From positions 1-30,565 of the forward strand of contig CALSCQ010000429.1 of NCBI GenBank assembly GCA_943704525.1: a stretch of 30,565 nucleotides of DNA, in the 5' to 3' direction. The notes under the pieces were generated by a model, which had not been told where the DNA came from, did no database searches, and saw nothing but the letters and a program-made list of their open reading frames with translations. Both the position numbers and the translations under genes were made by a program. The DNA is from Pigoraptor vietnamica. Its lineage: Eukaryota; Opisthokonta; Filasterea. Positions 11,443-21,654 of this stretch are shown here, one piece after another; within the stretch, counting starts at the first letter, position 1, and each line of letters begins with the position of its first letter.

Positions 11443-13575
11443 ATGGAGAACGCTCGCACGACTGGCGCCGAAACGGCCGCCGCGAACGCAAGGTGCGTGC
11501 ACGTGGCATGGTCCGGAATGGGCAGAACCGTAATTGCCTCTGCGTGGAGTCGGTGTCATCATGCAAATAGAGACATATCATCTGTGGGCTCACTGTGTCC
11601 CCAACGCCGTCGCAGTCGTTCGCCGGAGGTTCTTCAAGAGCTTGTGACACGTCTCAAATCGCTGGGGCTCACGAACACCCTCGAGGCCCTCAGAAAAGAG
11701 GTGCGCTTGTCGAGAGTGCTCACTGCCATCGCCCCCTGTGCATTGTTTACATTGATTCCGCTGGCGCCGTGCGGCTGTGCTCCTGTGCGCACACGTGCTT
11801 GCACACGTGTATGTCCGCAGCAGCGCTCGACTGCTGCGACTGCAGCTCCCATTGCATTTCAGCCTATGACTGTTCTCACACAAACTGCGTCGCAGTGGGG
11901 CGGCGACGATGCGACCGAGCGTCCCGAGGGTGACGGCAGCACAGGCGCCACGCCTATCCTCTCCCCTGCGCGCGAAGAACACGTGCGCCCGTGCTTCGAT
12001 GTCGAGCCCATTTCTGCCGAGGAACTCGCGCAGCTCCTCGCGCGCCGCCAGCCCCTCCGGCGCTCGTCGTCGGTGGGCCTTCCGCCGCCCGTCGCCGTGG
12101 CGAAGGGTGCAGTTGGGGCGGCGCGTCGCAACAGCGGCGACCGCTTTCCCTCGCTCACGCGCGGTCGCAGCATGTCGCTGACGGGTGCGCAGTTTGAGGC
12201 CATACAAGAGCTCGACCGCAGCGCAGGGTCGGCCAAATTGCGCGAGGACCGCGACGGCGTGCAGGGAGCGTCTGGGTCGTCGCTGGTGCACCACCGCGGC
12301 AGCCTGTCGCGCAGTTCGTTCAGCCTGGCGGAGCAGTCGTCGCTGTTGCGCGCCGTGGGTGAGGCGGGCGCTGTCACCGGCTCTCTGCGCCAGCTCGAGG
12401 GCGTGCCGATTGGACGCGCCCCGAGCCTCCGCAGCGTCCTTACCGACGCAGACTTTGACAGCTTCATGCTGCGTGTCGTGTGCGACCGCGACCACACGAT
12501 TGCCGAGCGCCAGGCCTGCGGCGGGGACTTCCCTGTCGTGCCCAACGACGTGATTGTCGGTCGGTACCGCGTCGTGGGCCTCATCGCGAGCTCTGTGTTT
12601 GGCCACGCGGTGCACTGCATCGACATGGTGAGCGGGTCGGCCGTGTGCGTCAAGATCATGCGCCGCGAGCGCGGGTACCTCGAACAGGGTCTGGACGAGA
12701 TCCGCCTCCTCCGCGCCGTGTCCGCGGACGGGGACGGGGACGAGGCCGGCATTCTGCGCTTCATCGACGCCTTCTACCACCGGGAGCAGCTGTTCATCGT
12801 CACGGAGCTGCTACGCGACAGCCTTCTCGACCACGCGCGCGCCGTTCGCAAGGCGCAGGCGGCGCCGTATTTCACGCTCACGCGCCTACGCTCGATCGCG
12901 CAGCAGCTGCTTCGCGCGCTCGCCCACGTGCACCGCTGCGGGATTGTGCACGCGGACGTCAAGCCGGAGAATGTCGTGTTCAAGAGCCGTTCCGAGTGCT
13001 CGGTGAAGCTGATCGACTTTGGGTCCGGCTTCTTCGCCGGCGACTCGCACCACACGTACGTGCAGTCGCGCCCGTACCGCGCCCCGGAGGTCGTCCTCGG
13101 TTGCCCCCTCACGCCGAAGATCGATGTGTGGTCGGTGGGATGCGTCCTCGCGGAGCTCTACGCGGGATTTGTGCTGTTCCCCAGCAGTTCGATCGCAACC
13201 ATGCTCGCGCGCATCGAGTCTGTGCTTGGGCCGCTGCCGCTGTCGCTTCTCGCCGAGGGCGTCAATGCGCACAAGTACTACGTGCGACGCACCGTCACCG
13301 GTGACGCCGAGAACACCACGCCGACGCAGTCGCAGCAGCCGGTCGCGAACGAGGCGCCCGGCATGTTTGCGATCTACGAGCGCAAGAGCAACGGCCCTCC
13401 CGTGATTCTTCGCCCCATTCCCGTGTCCCTCAACGCGGTGCTGTCGTGCGGTCCCGCGCCTGAGCAGGGCGAGAGCGTGGACGGCTTTGTGCAGTTTGTG
13501 CGGTGCCTTCTCACGCCGGACCCTGTCGACCGACCGTCCGCCGCCGAGGCACTCGGGCACCCCTGGCTCTCGTGA
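11443..13575 (+). CDS. Plant-type DYRK (DYRKP-like) protein kinase with LisH-like N-terminus, 629 aa, 3 exons
   Basis: Proposed exons 11443-11492, 11616-11700, 11821-13575. Dual-specificity Tyr-regulated kinases autophosphorylate an activation-loop Tyr and then phosphorylate Ser/Thr in growth and stress control. Residues 18-45 (SPEVLQELVTRLKSLGL, NTLEAL) form a LisH-like helix, as in plant DYRKP proteins. A disordered Arg/Ser-rich region follows. The kinase domain is 292-628: a glycine-poor nucleotide loop (GLIASSVFGHAVHCID), Lys323 in VCVKIM, LDEIRLL, HADVKPEN with Asp424, DFGSG with Asp444, and HTYVQSRPYRAPEV with Tyr458. The odd G-loop and 'QGLDEIRLL' match the DYRKP branch rather than animal DYRK1/2. 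Both introns (11493-11615 and 11701-11820) are multiples of three and stop-free, so the whole span is also open as 710 codons. The spliced form is preferred because intron 2 would otherwise insert a Cys-rich block. Confidence 0.88.
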   Translation: MENARTTGAETAAANARCVHVAWSGMGRTVIASAWSRCHHANRDISSVGSLCPQRRRSRSPEVLQELVTRLKSLGLTNTLEALRKEVRLSRVLTAIAPCALFTLIPLAPCGCAPVRTRACTRVCPQQRSTAATAAPIAFQPMTVLTQTASQWGGDDATERPEGDGSTGATPILSPAREEHVRPCFDVEPISAEELAQLLARRQPLRRSSSVGLPPPVAVAKGAVGAARRNSGDRFPSLTRGRSMSLTGAQFEAIQELDRSAGSAKLREDRDGVQGASGSSLVHHRGSLSRSSFSLAEQSSLLRAVGEAGAVTGSLRQLEGVPIGRAPSLRSVLTDADFDSFMLRVVCDRDHTIAERQACGGDFPVVPNDVIVGRYRVVGLIASSVFGHAVHCIDMVSGSAVCVKIMRRERGYLEQGLDEIRLLRAVSADGDGDEAGILRFIDAFYHREQLFIVTELLRDSLLDHARAVRKAQAAPYFTLTRLRSIAQQLLRALAHVHRCGIVHADVKPENVVFKSRSECSVKLIDFGSGFFAGDSHHTYVQSRPYRAPEVVLGCPLTPKIDVWSVGCVLAELYAGFVLFPSSSIATMLARIESVLGPLPLSLLAEGVNAHKYYVRRTVTGDAENTTPTQSQQPVANEAPGMFAIYERKSNGPPVILRPIPVSLNAVLSCGPAPEQGESVDGFVQFVRCLLTPDPVDRPSAAEALGHPWLS

Positions 13576-13987
13576 TGGGTCGGACCTTCGTGCGATCGTC
13601 CGACTGCCCCTGGTCGCATTGGTTATTAATGCCATCGGATTCGTTTTGCTTCGTTTCGCTAACCTTTTCGATCGCCGCCCCCTTGGGCGACGTGCAATGC
13701 GCATGCGTCGTCGTTGAACTTTTTGCGCGCTGTTTCGTGCGTTTGCTTTCTGTTCCTTCCCGTCGCGTGCCCTTCCCCTCATTCCCTCTTCGGGTTTTGC
13801 GCGACTGCCCATTTCTCTTCAGAGAAATTCGCGACTGCCCTTTCCTTTCCTGGGGAATGCGCGACTGCCCACGCAGAGAGAGCCTGCTCAGGAGACGCTG
13901 GCGCTTCATTTTGCGGACGGCAAGGCGCGCGCGCGCGACGTAATACATTTTTTGCGTTATTTTTTCGACGTGTCCCCGCTGCAGTGC
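13576..13987. other. Convergent 3' region between DYRK kinase and paxillin
   Basis: 412 bp of presumed 3' UTRs and terminators of two converging genes. No open reading signal. Contains a phased decamer array at 13801-13870 and a short alternating GCGCGC run at 13928-13937. No canonical AATAAA was seen near either stop. Confidence 0.5.
13801..13870. repeat. Three copies of GCGACTGCCC at an exact 30-bp period
   Basis: The decamer starts at 13801, 13831 and 13861. The 20-bp intervening parts differ but share pyrimidine-rich character. A fourth partial copy, CGACTGCCC, is at 13601. Lies downstream of the DYRK stop, probably within its 3' UTR. Confidence 0.85.
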
Positions 13988-14220
13988 TCAGCCGTAGATC
14001 TTGACGTGGCAGGGGTTGCAGTAGGGCTTGCCCTTGTCCTCCTTGAACGAGCTCTTCTGCAGCGGCTTCATGCAGTAGGCGCACACAAAGTGCTCGGGAT
14101 GGAACTTCTTGTTGAGCGCAGTCACGCACCGCCCGACGATCGGCTTCTGGCAGCTCGCACACAGCGAACCCTGCGCAATAATCCTCCGTTAGCAAAGACA
14201 GATCATAACGCGCACACACG

Positions 14221-14306
<86 letters not shown>

Positions 14307-16111
14307 CACACCTCCGCCAACCCCAACCACAAACAAAACGCCGACGCCTAGAGCACGCGGGACGCACACACCTTTTGCGCGTGGAAGTGGACCTCGCAGT
14401 AGGGCCGACCCTCGTGCTCGAAGAAAGAGCTGTTGTCGAATGGCTTGCCGCAGTCCTGCAGGTTGCACGCCACGTCAGCATAAAGGAGTCATCGCACGTT
14501 ACGCCGCAGTTACGCAAGAGAGACCCACGCTGCAGGCGAAGCACGACGGGTGCCAGAGGTAGCCGAGGGCCTGGAGGGACTCGGCCATGATGGGCTTGTC
14601 GCAACCGCCGCACTTGGGCGCAAACATGTTGAAGTAGTCCTCCTGCAGTCATGCGCGTGAGCAAAAGACAGCGCAACAGGCGCCATGTCCACCGAACCAC
14701 ATACAACAGCCCGCACACATGGGGCGCACATGCAATAGCGTGCCCCCAAGCGGAGCAGGGCCGCGCGCACCTCACAGTAGGCCTTGCCGTCCTTCTCCAT
14801 GAACGCGCCGTTCTCAAAGCTCTTTCCGCACTGCGAGCAGAAAAAGTGGTCCGAGTGCCATGTGCGCTCGAGGGCCGTGATGCAGCGCTGTGGGCGGCGG
14901 GATGTTTGGGTCAATCGCCGCACATGACAACGACTGAACAGCCGATCCTTCCCTTCCCCCCTTCCCCTCCCCTGTTCCCCGCATATTACCATCAAAAGCC
15001 ACACAGTGCAGCCCCCCCTAACCCAAGTCTACTCACATCGAGAATGGGGCCGTTGCAGTATGCGCATCGCGGACTGAAGAGCTCGTGGAAGTCCTTCTCG
15101 CAGTACGGCGAACCGTCCTTTTCGAAAAACGTGGTCGACCCCAGCGGCTTACGGCACTGGAAGCACACAAAGTGCTCCGGATGCCACGAGCGACCCAGCG
15201 CCGACATGACGGGGCCTACAATCGGTTTGCGGCAAGCAGCACAGTCGCCCTTGCGCCCGGTGTCCACGCCCATCGTATCCATCTCGCTTTGAAGATTGTC
15301 CAAAATCGCATCGAGATTGCCCTTCCGCGCACCACCAGCCGCAGGCGCCGGCGCCGGCGCGGAGGCCTGAGGGAGATGCGTGGGCGCAGAGACGGCGGCG
15401 GCGGGCGCCACCTTCAGCGAGGCCATCATTGCGTCGAGATCATTGACAGCGGCCGCGGGCTTGGCCTGTGCCGGGGGTGCCTTTGCGCCGCTCTGAAGCT
15501 CCGCGAGCAGGTCATCGACCGAGGCACGCGGCGGGGGTTCTGTCCTTGTGGCTGCAGCGCAAGAGTGCGGTGTGTGTGTGTGGGGGGGGGGGTGGGTGTG
15601 GTGAGCCGGGGTACCTACATGAGCTCGCAAATTCGGCACCCACAGAAAAAAGCACACAAGCACTCAGATTGCCGCTCACAGCAACGCACCCTGCTGAGGT
15701 TTGAATGACTGGAGGTCCGCAAGCAGATCGTCCACCGAGGCCTTCGCGGGCGTGGGCGCGACCATGGGCGTAACAACCGCCGTCGACTTCTTCGGCGCAC
15801 TGAGGTCGGCCATCAAGCTGTCCAGCTCAGAGAACGCGCCCGCCTTCGCCGAAGGAGCGGGTGCTGCGGCGGCGGGCGCTGCGGCGGCCGCGGCGGGGGC
15901 GGGCTTGGACCCCTGAAGGTCCTTGAGGAGGGCATCTGGCGAAGGGCATGGGGTAAGGGAGAGCCCATGCACGCGCGCACGTGGTGCTCGAGTGGACACG
16001 CACTCTGCGGCCCGCATGCAACTCTCTCTCTCTCTCTCCGCAATTCACGCAACCCCTCAACCACAGTACAATTTGCGGGTCCATCAACTGCGACCCACCT
16101 AGTTCGTCCAT
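13988..16111 (-). CDS. PXN: Paxillin, LD-motif and four-LIM adhesion scaffold, 423 aa, 7 exons
   Basis: Exons 16111-16099, 15935-15690, 15551-15037, 14887-14771, 14642-14529, 14455-14372, 14170-13988, all GT-AG. The 13-nt first exon plus exon 2 give [12 protein letters not shown], an almost canonical LD1 motif at the extreme N-terminus, as in paxillin/Hic-5/leupaxin. Further LD-like helices: [57 protein letters not shown]. From Cys190 four LIM zinc domains run to the end: [10 protein letters not shown]...[24 protein letters not shown]...[24 protein letters not shown]...[25 protein letters not shown]...[14 protein letters not shown], ending KIYG. Paxillin links integrin-type adhesions to actin: LD motifs bind vinculin/FAK-type partners and LIM domains target adhesions. 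Ala/Pro-rich linkers separate the LD motifs. Divergent from the MFSD8-like gene. Confidence 0.95.
14214..14312. repeat. Long pure CA microsatellite in paxillin intron 6
   Basis: Nearly perfect (CA)n of about 75 bp within a 95-bp CA-rich tract between LIM exons 14455-14372 and 14170-13988. It is (UG)n in the transcript. Length is likely polymorphic between strains. Confidence 0.92.
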
Positions 16112-16775
16112 GGTTAAGTATACGGGGCCTCTTGCGTCCGCACACGCACGCCGCACACGCAGTACACGCACACGCAACACACACGCAGGCAGCAGACAAC
16201 ACTCAGCCTTCAAACTCCGTCTTCTGCGCGCGGAACGCGAGTTCTATTTTGGCTTGCTACGTGGACGGAGTCTCTGTATTGTGTTTGTGTTTCGTTCCCA
16301 GCTGCAGTACCGGCAATCCGCGTTTATCCGGACTTTACTCTGGTGCAAATTTCGCACCGAGATCTCGGTCATTTTCCGCCCATTAAGTCATCGCCGAGAT
16401 CTCGCTTAGCGTTTTGGGTGGCTGCGGGATCACATGACTCGCCGGGCTTGAGCCACGAGATTTATAGGGAGCGGAACATTGCGTTGCTGAGAAGGCAAAA
16501 CAACGGCAAACTGTACGCACGTCGCCCCTTTGACCCCCTATTGAGCTCGTGCTGAAGCCCTGTTGCGCAGCCAAAGGCTCGTGTTGCGGGCAACGACAAG
16601 CGCCGCACGGGCAACTGGCCCGCGATGGCCCCGGAGAATGGCCGCGTGGGTATCTGAATCAGATTGCGAACTGGCATAGTGGCCCTTGTCCTGTCTTCCG
16701 ATCTAACAGGGTTCTGCGCAGGCGAGCGGGTCTGAGGTGGCAGGGGCGGACCGCGAAGTGCGCGTGACGGCGTCA
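16112..16775. promoter_or_regulatory. Divergent promoter between paxillin and MFSD8-like gene, with paired palindromes
   Basis: 664 bp with no coding signal. Perfect palindrome CCGAGATCTCGG at 16357-16368 and a second CGAGATCTCG at 16395-16404, 37 bp apart. They flank a TTTCCGCC (E2F-like) element at 16373-16380. GGTGC...GCACC arms (16342-16358) overlap the first palindrome. ATCACATGAC at 16429-16438 is an E-box-like site nearer the transporter gene. Roles are inferred from position. Confidence 0.5.
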
Positions 16776-18954
16776 ATGAACGCGGATGAGGACGACTTTT
16801 CGCACTCTGTTGGCGCGAAAATGCCCGCGGGAGAGGAGGAAGAGTCCAAGGCGCTGCTGGAGGGGCACGAGTGGGTTGTGGCGTTTGGTAGCGTCGCGTG
16901 CCTTTTTTGGTCACGCGGGTGTGAACGTGTACTGAATTGGAGTGAGGTGGCAGGGGCGCGGAGACCAGTGACAACTACCGGAAGCGGTGGAACTCGATTC
17001 GCATCATGTACCTCACGACGTTCCTCACAAGCATCGCCTTCTCCATTCTCATGACGAGCCTGTGGCCGTTCCTCGAGAAGGTGGTGATTCCCCCCCACTT
17101 GTGTTGTGTTTGCTTACCCTCTACCCTCGACCTGGCCACCGCTGTATGATCAATGCCGTGCGAGCGTGCGACTCACCTCCACGTGCCCTGTCTTGCAGCT
17201 TGGCGGCACCGAGTCGTTTTTGGGCATGGTCGTGGGCGCTTACAGCCTCGGGCAGACGATCGGGTCGCCCATTTTTGGCTACTGGTGCCAGCGACGCCCA
17301 TACAGGGAGCCCCTCGTCATTTCGACGCTCATTAACGGCCTTGGGAATGTCATGTACTGCTTCTCCAATTGGCCCGCGGACAACAAGGACTGGTTCCTGC
17401 TCGTCGCGCGGTTCATCGTGGGCTTCAGCGGCGGTGGGTCCCCTTCCCTCCACTAGCCCCTTCTCGCACCTTCCGCTCTCTGCATCTCCTATAGCCTGTG
17501 TTCTGTGTGGGTCCTCCCTTCCTTCAGCCCCTTCTCACTCCTTCCCGCTGTTACACAACTCCTTTCATCCGCGTGTGTACTCAATTCCCATTCGTTACGC
17601 AACCGGCAGGAAATGTCGCCGTGAGCCGCGCGTACATTTCCGGCGCAACGACCGTCGGCGAGCGCACTCACGCGATGGCGATGGTCAGCGCCTGCCAGGC
17701 CACCGGCTTTATCGTGGGCCCGCTCTTTGGCGCCGCCTTCTCTGCCCTCCATCCGGGGCTGCAGTACCGTTACTTTGAGCTGGATTGCTACACTGCACCG
17801 GCATACCTCAGCGCAGCGCTGGCAGTCGTGCAGCTTGTGCTTATCCTCGTCTATTTCCACGAGTATCAAATGGACGACGACGGCGCGCCCGTCACCGATC
17901 GCCTCGCAAAGGTGCGCCGCGGAAGCAAGGCGAGCGCGAACGGCAGCGGAAGTGCGGCGGCTGCGGCGAACGGCGAGGATGACAAGGACGACGACGATGC
18001 GCCGCTGCTGAATGACGCCGAGGAAGGCGGTGCCGGAGACGGTGGGTTGGGCGATTGGGTGCGCGCTTGTGTCGGTGTGCGTGCAAATGTGCACCTGGTG
18101 CGCAATTCAATTGCTGACACGGCTCCTTCAATTGACAGGCATCGCGGAAAAGGCGTTCCAGCTGGACTACTGGGCGTGCGCCGGGTGCATCGCGATGTTC
18201 TTCATGGTCATCTTTGTGTTTGCCCTCTACGAAACGTGGGTACCCGTGCAGCCTCGCAAATGCAAACACGGACGCACTCGTTCACGCGGCGCACGCATGA
18301 GCACGTGTACACGCACACGCCCTTGCGCTGCTTCTCGGCCAACACGTTTCACGTCCTGTTTTCAGCATCGGGACGCCCCTCGCGATGAAGGAGTATGGGT
18401 GGTCCGACACCAAGGCCGACTTCTACATGGGTGTGACGTTTGGCGTCGCGGGCGCCATTTCGGTCGTCGTGTTCCTCGCCATTCGCCCACTCACCGAGCG
18501 CTACGGCGAGCAGCAGCTGTTCACGGCGGGCCTCGTGCTCATCTTTATCGGCTTTCTCATTTATCTCCCGTGGGGTCCGCCCTCTTACACCAAGTGCGAC
18601 CTGCGTTGGTGCGCGTCGACCCCCAAGCTCCCCATCTACCAGTTTTTCGTCGGTTGCTTCTTCGTCGCCGTCGGTTATCCCGCGTGCACGGTGCTCGTCT
18701 ACATCATGTATTCGAAGATTGTTGGGCCAGGGCCACAGGGCACCTCAATGGGCATCATTTCGATGGCGGGAAGCGCCGCGCGCCTCGTCGGCCCCGTGTA
18801 CATCACCAACATTTTCCGCTACGAGGGGCCGCGCGTCGCCTTTGCGTCTGTCGCCGGCATGCTGCTCCTCACTCTCGTTGTCACCGTGTTCAGCTACCGC
18901 CGCCTGCACTACCCGGGCGTGCGGCGCGGCACGCGTTTTGAGCCGCTGCGTTGA
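16776..18954 (+). CDS. MFSD8: MFSD8/CLN7-like major facilitator, lysosomal membrane, 524 aa, 6 exons
   Basis: Exons 16776-16870, 16954-17080, 17199-17433, 17610-18041, 18139-18235, 18366-18954. Human MFSD8 (518 aa) is a lysosomal 12-helix carrier, described as a chloride channel, mutated in CLN7 disease. Signature parts: NYRKRWNSIRIMYLTTFLTS (helix 1), GAYSLGQTIGSPIFGYW and RRPYREPLV (helix 2 and the MFS loop), LLVARFIVGFSGGNVAVSRA and YISGATTVGERTHAMAMVSA (helices 4-5), ACQATGFIVGPLFG. Twelve hydrophobic helices can be counted, split by a long acidic cytosolic loop encoded at about 17865-18041. Two acidic dileucine sorting motifs, EESKALL near residue 25 and DDAPLL in the loop, fit delivery to lysosomes. 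ATG 16776 is the first in frame after the promoter. The exon 1 donor GTGGGT is preferred because it restores frame into SDNYRKRW. Confidence 0.92.
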
Positions 18955-19097
18955 GCGTGCGCCAGTAAAACGTCTTTGAAGCGACTGTATGAGTTTGCAT
19001 GGCATGTTGCATTTATCATGGCTGTAGTGCGACATTTGTAGTTGCTATTCCAGACGCACTCCAATACGTTGCCTTGCGTCGCCTAGACATCGCCCAA
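18955..19097. other. Short convergent 3' region
   Basis: 143 bp separate the MFSD8-like stop from the aminomethyltransferase stop. The two transcripts probably overlap at their 3' ends. No distinct motif recognised. Confidence 0.5.
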
Positions 19098-21253
19098 TCA
19101 TGCCTTCTGGTAGTAGCGCTGGGGAACGAAGGGCATCTTGGCGACGACGGCGTCCTGTCGCTTGCCGCGCACGAGCACTCCGACCTTGGTGCCACGCGCC
19201 GACATGGCCTTTGGCACATAGGCCATCGCAATGTTCTGCTTGAGCGTCGGCGAGGGGGAGCCGCTCGTCACCTTGCCTGCGGGTGGGATGGTGAGACGAC
19301 TCGCAAGACACGGTGACGCAGCAAATGGGCAGAAAACATGCAAGAACAATAGAGGCCAACTCCCAAAATGCCCACCGACAACGGCGCCGGATTCGTCGAC
19401 AACCTCCGCTCCGCCTGCGAGAGTGACCGGATTCGCATCACGTGAGCAAGACGAAGACTGCTGGCGCAGAACAGTTGCACTCAATTCAACTCACCTCGCG
19501 CGGGTGCACCGGAGACGACGAGGCCCACGCGCAGCCGCGAGGCACCCGTCTTGAGCTGGTCAAGGATGACCTTGTCGCCGATGAAACCGCCCTCCGTGCG
19601 CCGCCGCTTGCCTGCGCAGCCACACTCGGCATTAACAGATGTTCGAGAACGAGAGCTAAAAGTGCGTGTCCACGAAATCGAGAGCCACTGCGCGCACAGA
19701 CTACGAGCCCCGTATGGTGTGTGTGCGCCTGTGTGCGGGATGCGAGCGCGCACATGTGTGTTCGCGCAAACGTACCGATCAGCCATGTGAGCCCCGCCTC
19801 GATGGGCGTGGTCGTGTCGTCAATGTCGTTGCCATAGAGGCACAGCCCAGCCTCCAGGCGCAGCGAGTCACGTGGCCCCAGTCCCGCGAGCTTGACATCC
19901 GGGCGCGACAGCAGCGCCTCTGCAAGCTCCACAGCACGGGCGTGCGGCACCGCAATCTGCGACGTAACCGTCGCATAGGGTCAGTGTGCTCGTCACGCCC
20001 AACGAAGTTCCACAGAGTCGATGTGCAAGGACGCGGAGGCTCCGCTGTCATCCAGCCGTGCCGACACACCTCAAACCCGTCCTCGCCGGTGTACCCGCAG
20101 CGCGTGATGCGGCAGCCCTTAATCCCCGCAACATCGGCGTCGCGACCGTGCATGAACTCCAGGTCCTTCAGCTCAAACGACACGAGGCTCTTCAGCGCAA
20201 TGGCCGCCTTCGGCCCTGCGCAAGAAACCCACTTTGCTTTAGAGACACGCACCACGCACGCGTTGACACGCACAAATAACAGCACAGACAGAATGGCCAA
20301 CGTGCCTTGGAGCGCGAGCAGCGACAGCTTCTCACTGAGCACCTCGAGCTTGACATCGCTGTATTGGCCAAGGTGTTTCTGCGCGACAACAGGGCAGAAC
20401 AGTAAGGGCCATCCTTCCCAAGCTATGGGAAGTGTGCCGTGCATCACTGCCAAAGAAGCGATGAAACGATGCGCGGAACCAAACGCGCACAATAGAAGGA
20501 ACGGGCCCAAGGGGAGACGCACAGCAGTCGCGCACAGTCATGGCACACACCCGCATGTGCGCAAGGTCCTTGTCTGCGCATCCGGCGTTCGACACGACAT
20601 AGTAGTGGTCGCCTGCGTTCGTGATCATGAGGTCGTCGCCGATGCCCCCGCGCTCGTTCGTGAACACGGTCAGCTTGGCCTGGCCGAGGGAGATGCCAGC
20701 GACGTCCGCGACGGTCAGTCGTTCAAGGAACGCCGTGGCGCCCTTGCCGCTCAGCCTGCAAGCCCGGTGTGATTCCAGTTGAACACAATAACAACAACCG
20801 CACACAGCACACACGACACGCACAAACATGAGCGCTGTCCTCCAGAACCTCGAAGCAACCACGCGGTGCACCATCACATACTGTACGTTCGATATCCGCG
20901 TCCGATGCCCCTTCATGCACCAACCTCGTCTGCAGCATGTGGGAGACGTCAAACACAGATGCGTTTTCGCGCGTGTGCGTGTGCGAGGCGATGAGTCCCT
21001 GGTCCTCGTACTGCACGGGCATCGACCACCCGGCAAACGGCACCATCTTGCCGCCATGTGCCACGTGAAAGTCATACAACGCCGTGCGTTGCACCTGCGG
21101 ACAGTGGCTCAGAGGTACTCCATAAAGGCCAACAGCTGCTCGGTGTGAGATTCTGAGATCACCCACCGGGCCGTCCGCCGCAGCCGCGTACCCACGGACG
21201 AGGGCGCCCAGGGGACGGAACGCCGCCCGCTGAGAAGAGAACATGCGCAGCAT
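19098..21253 (-). CDS. AMT: Aminomethyltransferase, glycine cleavage system T protein, mitochondrial, 398 aa, 9 exons
   Basis: Transfers the methylene carbon from the aminomethyl-lipoyl H protein to tetrahydrofolate, releasing ammonia, in the mitochondrial glycine cleavage complex. Exons 21253-21167, 21094-20925, 20755-20551, 20378-20306, 20215-20070, 19956-19776, 19611-19495, 19414-19376, 19276-19098 sum to 399 codons (human 403 aa). The N-terminus [20 protein letters not shown] is Arg/Ala-rich without acids, a typical mitochondrial presequence. Family blocks: [21 protein letters not shown] with the catalytic Asp78, [97 protein letters not shown]. The LLALQGP block needs intron 4 (20216-20305) to use a GC donor. 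Exon 8 is only 39 nt. Divergent from SF3A1 across 401 bp; no other glycine cleavage genes are nearby. Confidence 0.95.
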
Positions 21254-21654
21254 TGCGAAGGAAAATGGCCGAATGCAAAGGGAAATGGCAGCGAGTGGCA
21301 AAGTCACACTTGAACGCCAAACTTCTTCAGCACAACGTAACACTGCGTTACGCTGTCGGTTGGCCAGTAATTTGAAAATCTTTGCACTTTGACGCTTTTT
21401 CAAGTCAGTCGTTCAATCAAACGAACACGGACTGTCACGGGACCATGTGCGCACACTCCACACTGCCGCAAGCAGCTTGCAGACGCTTCCCTTTTGCCGC
21501 CGAGAACGAATGTGTTGAAGCTAAGGGCAAGCGCCGTGGAATTAGTCGCACACACACGCCAGCGCCGCCACAGCCCGCTTGCCATCGTTTCGACTGTTTG
21601 ATATATCGACGCAGCAATCTCTCTCATTCTTGCGCCGCGGAGTAAAGCGACGCC
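21254..21654. promoter_or_regulatory. Divergent promoter between AMT and SF3A1
   Basis: 401 bp with no coding signal. AT-richer just upstream of the SF3A1 ATG (a TTTGATATATCG stretch around 21597-21608). I see no recognised motif array here. Confidence 0.45.

Noticed and set aside
11590-12780. 396-codon minus-strand open frame opposite the DYRK gene
   Set aside because: Arg/His/Ala-rich shadow of GC-rich coding DNA. The plus strand encodes a clear kinase.
13801-13870. CRISPR-like array
   Set aside because: Three 10-bp repeats with 20-bp spacers are too short, and the setting is a eukaryotic intron-rich genome without cas genes.
16112-16700. Small genes in the paxillin/MFSD8 intergenic region
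   Set aside because: Open frames on both strands have no motif, change composition along their length and overlap the palindromic promoter elements.
17610-18041. MFSD8-like gene as two separate transporters
   Set aside because: The acidic loop between helices 6 and 7 is long, but exon phases join both halves into one 12-helix protein of the expected length.
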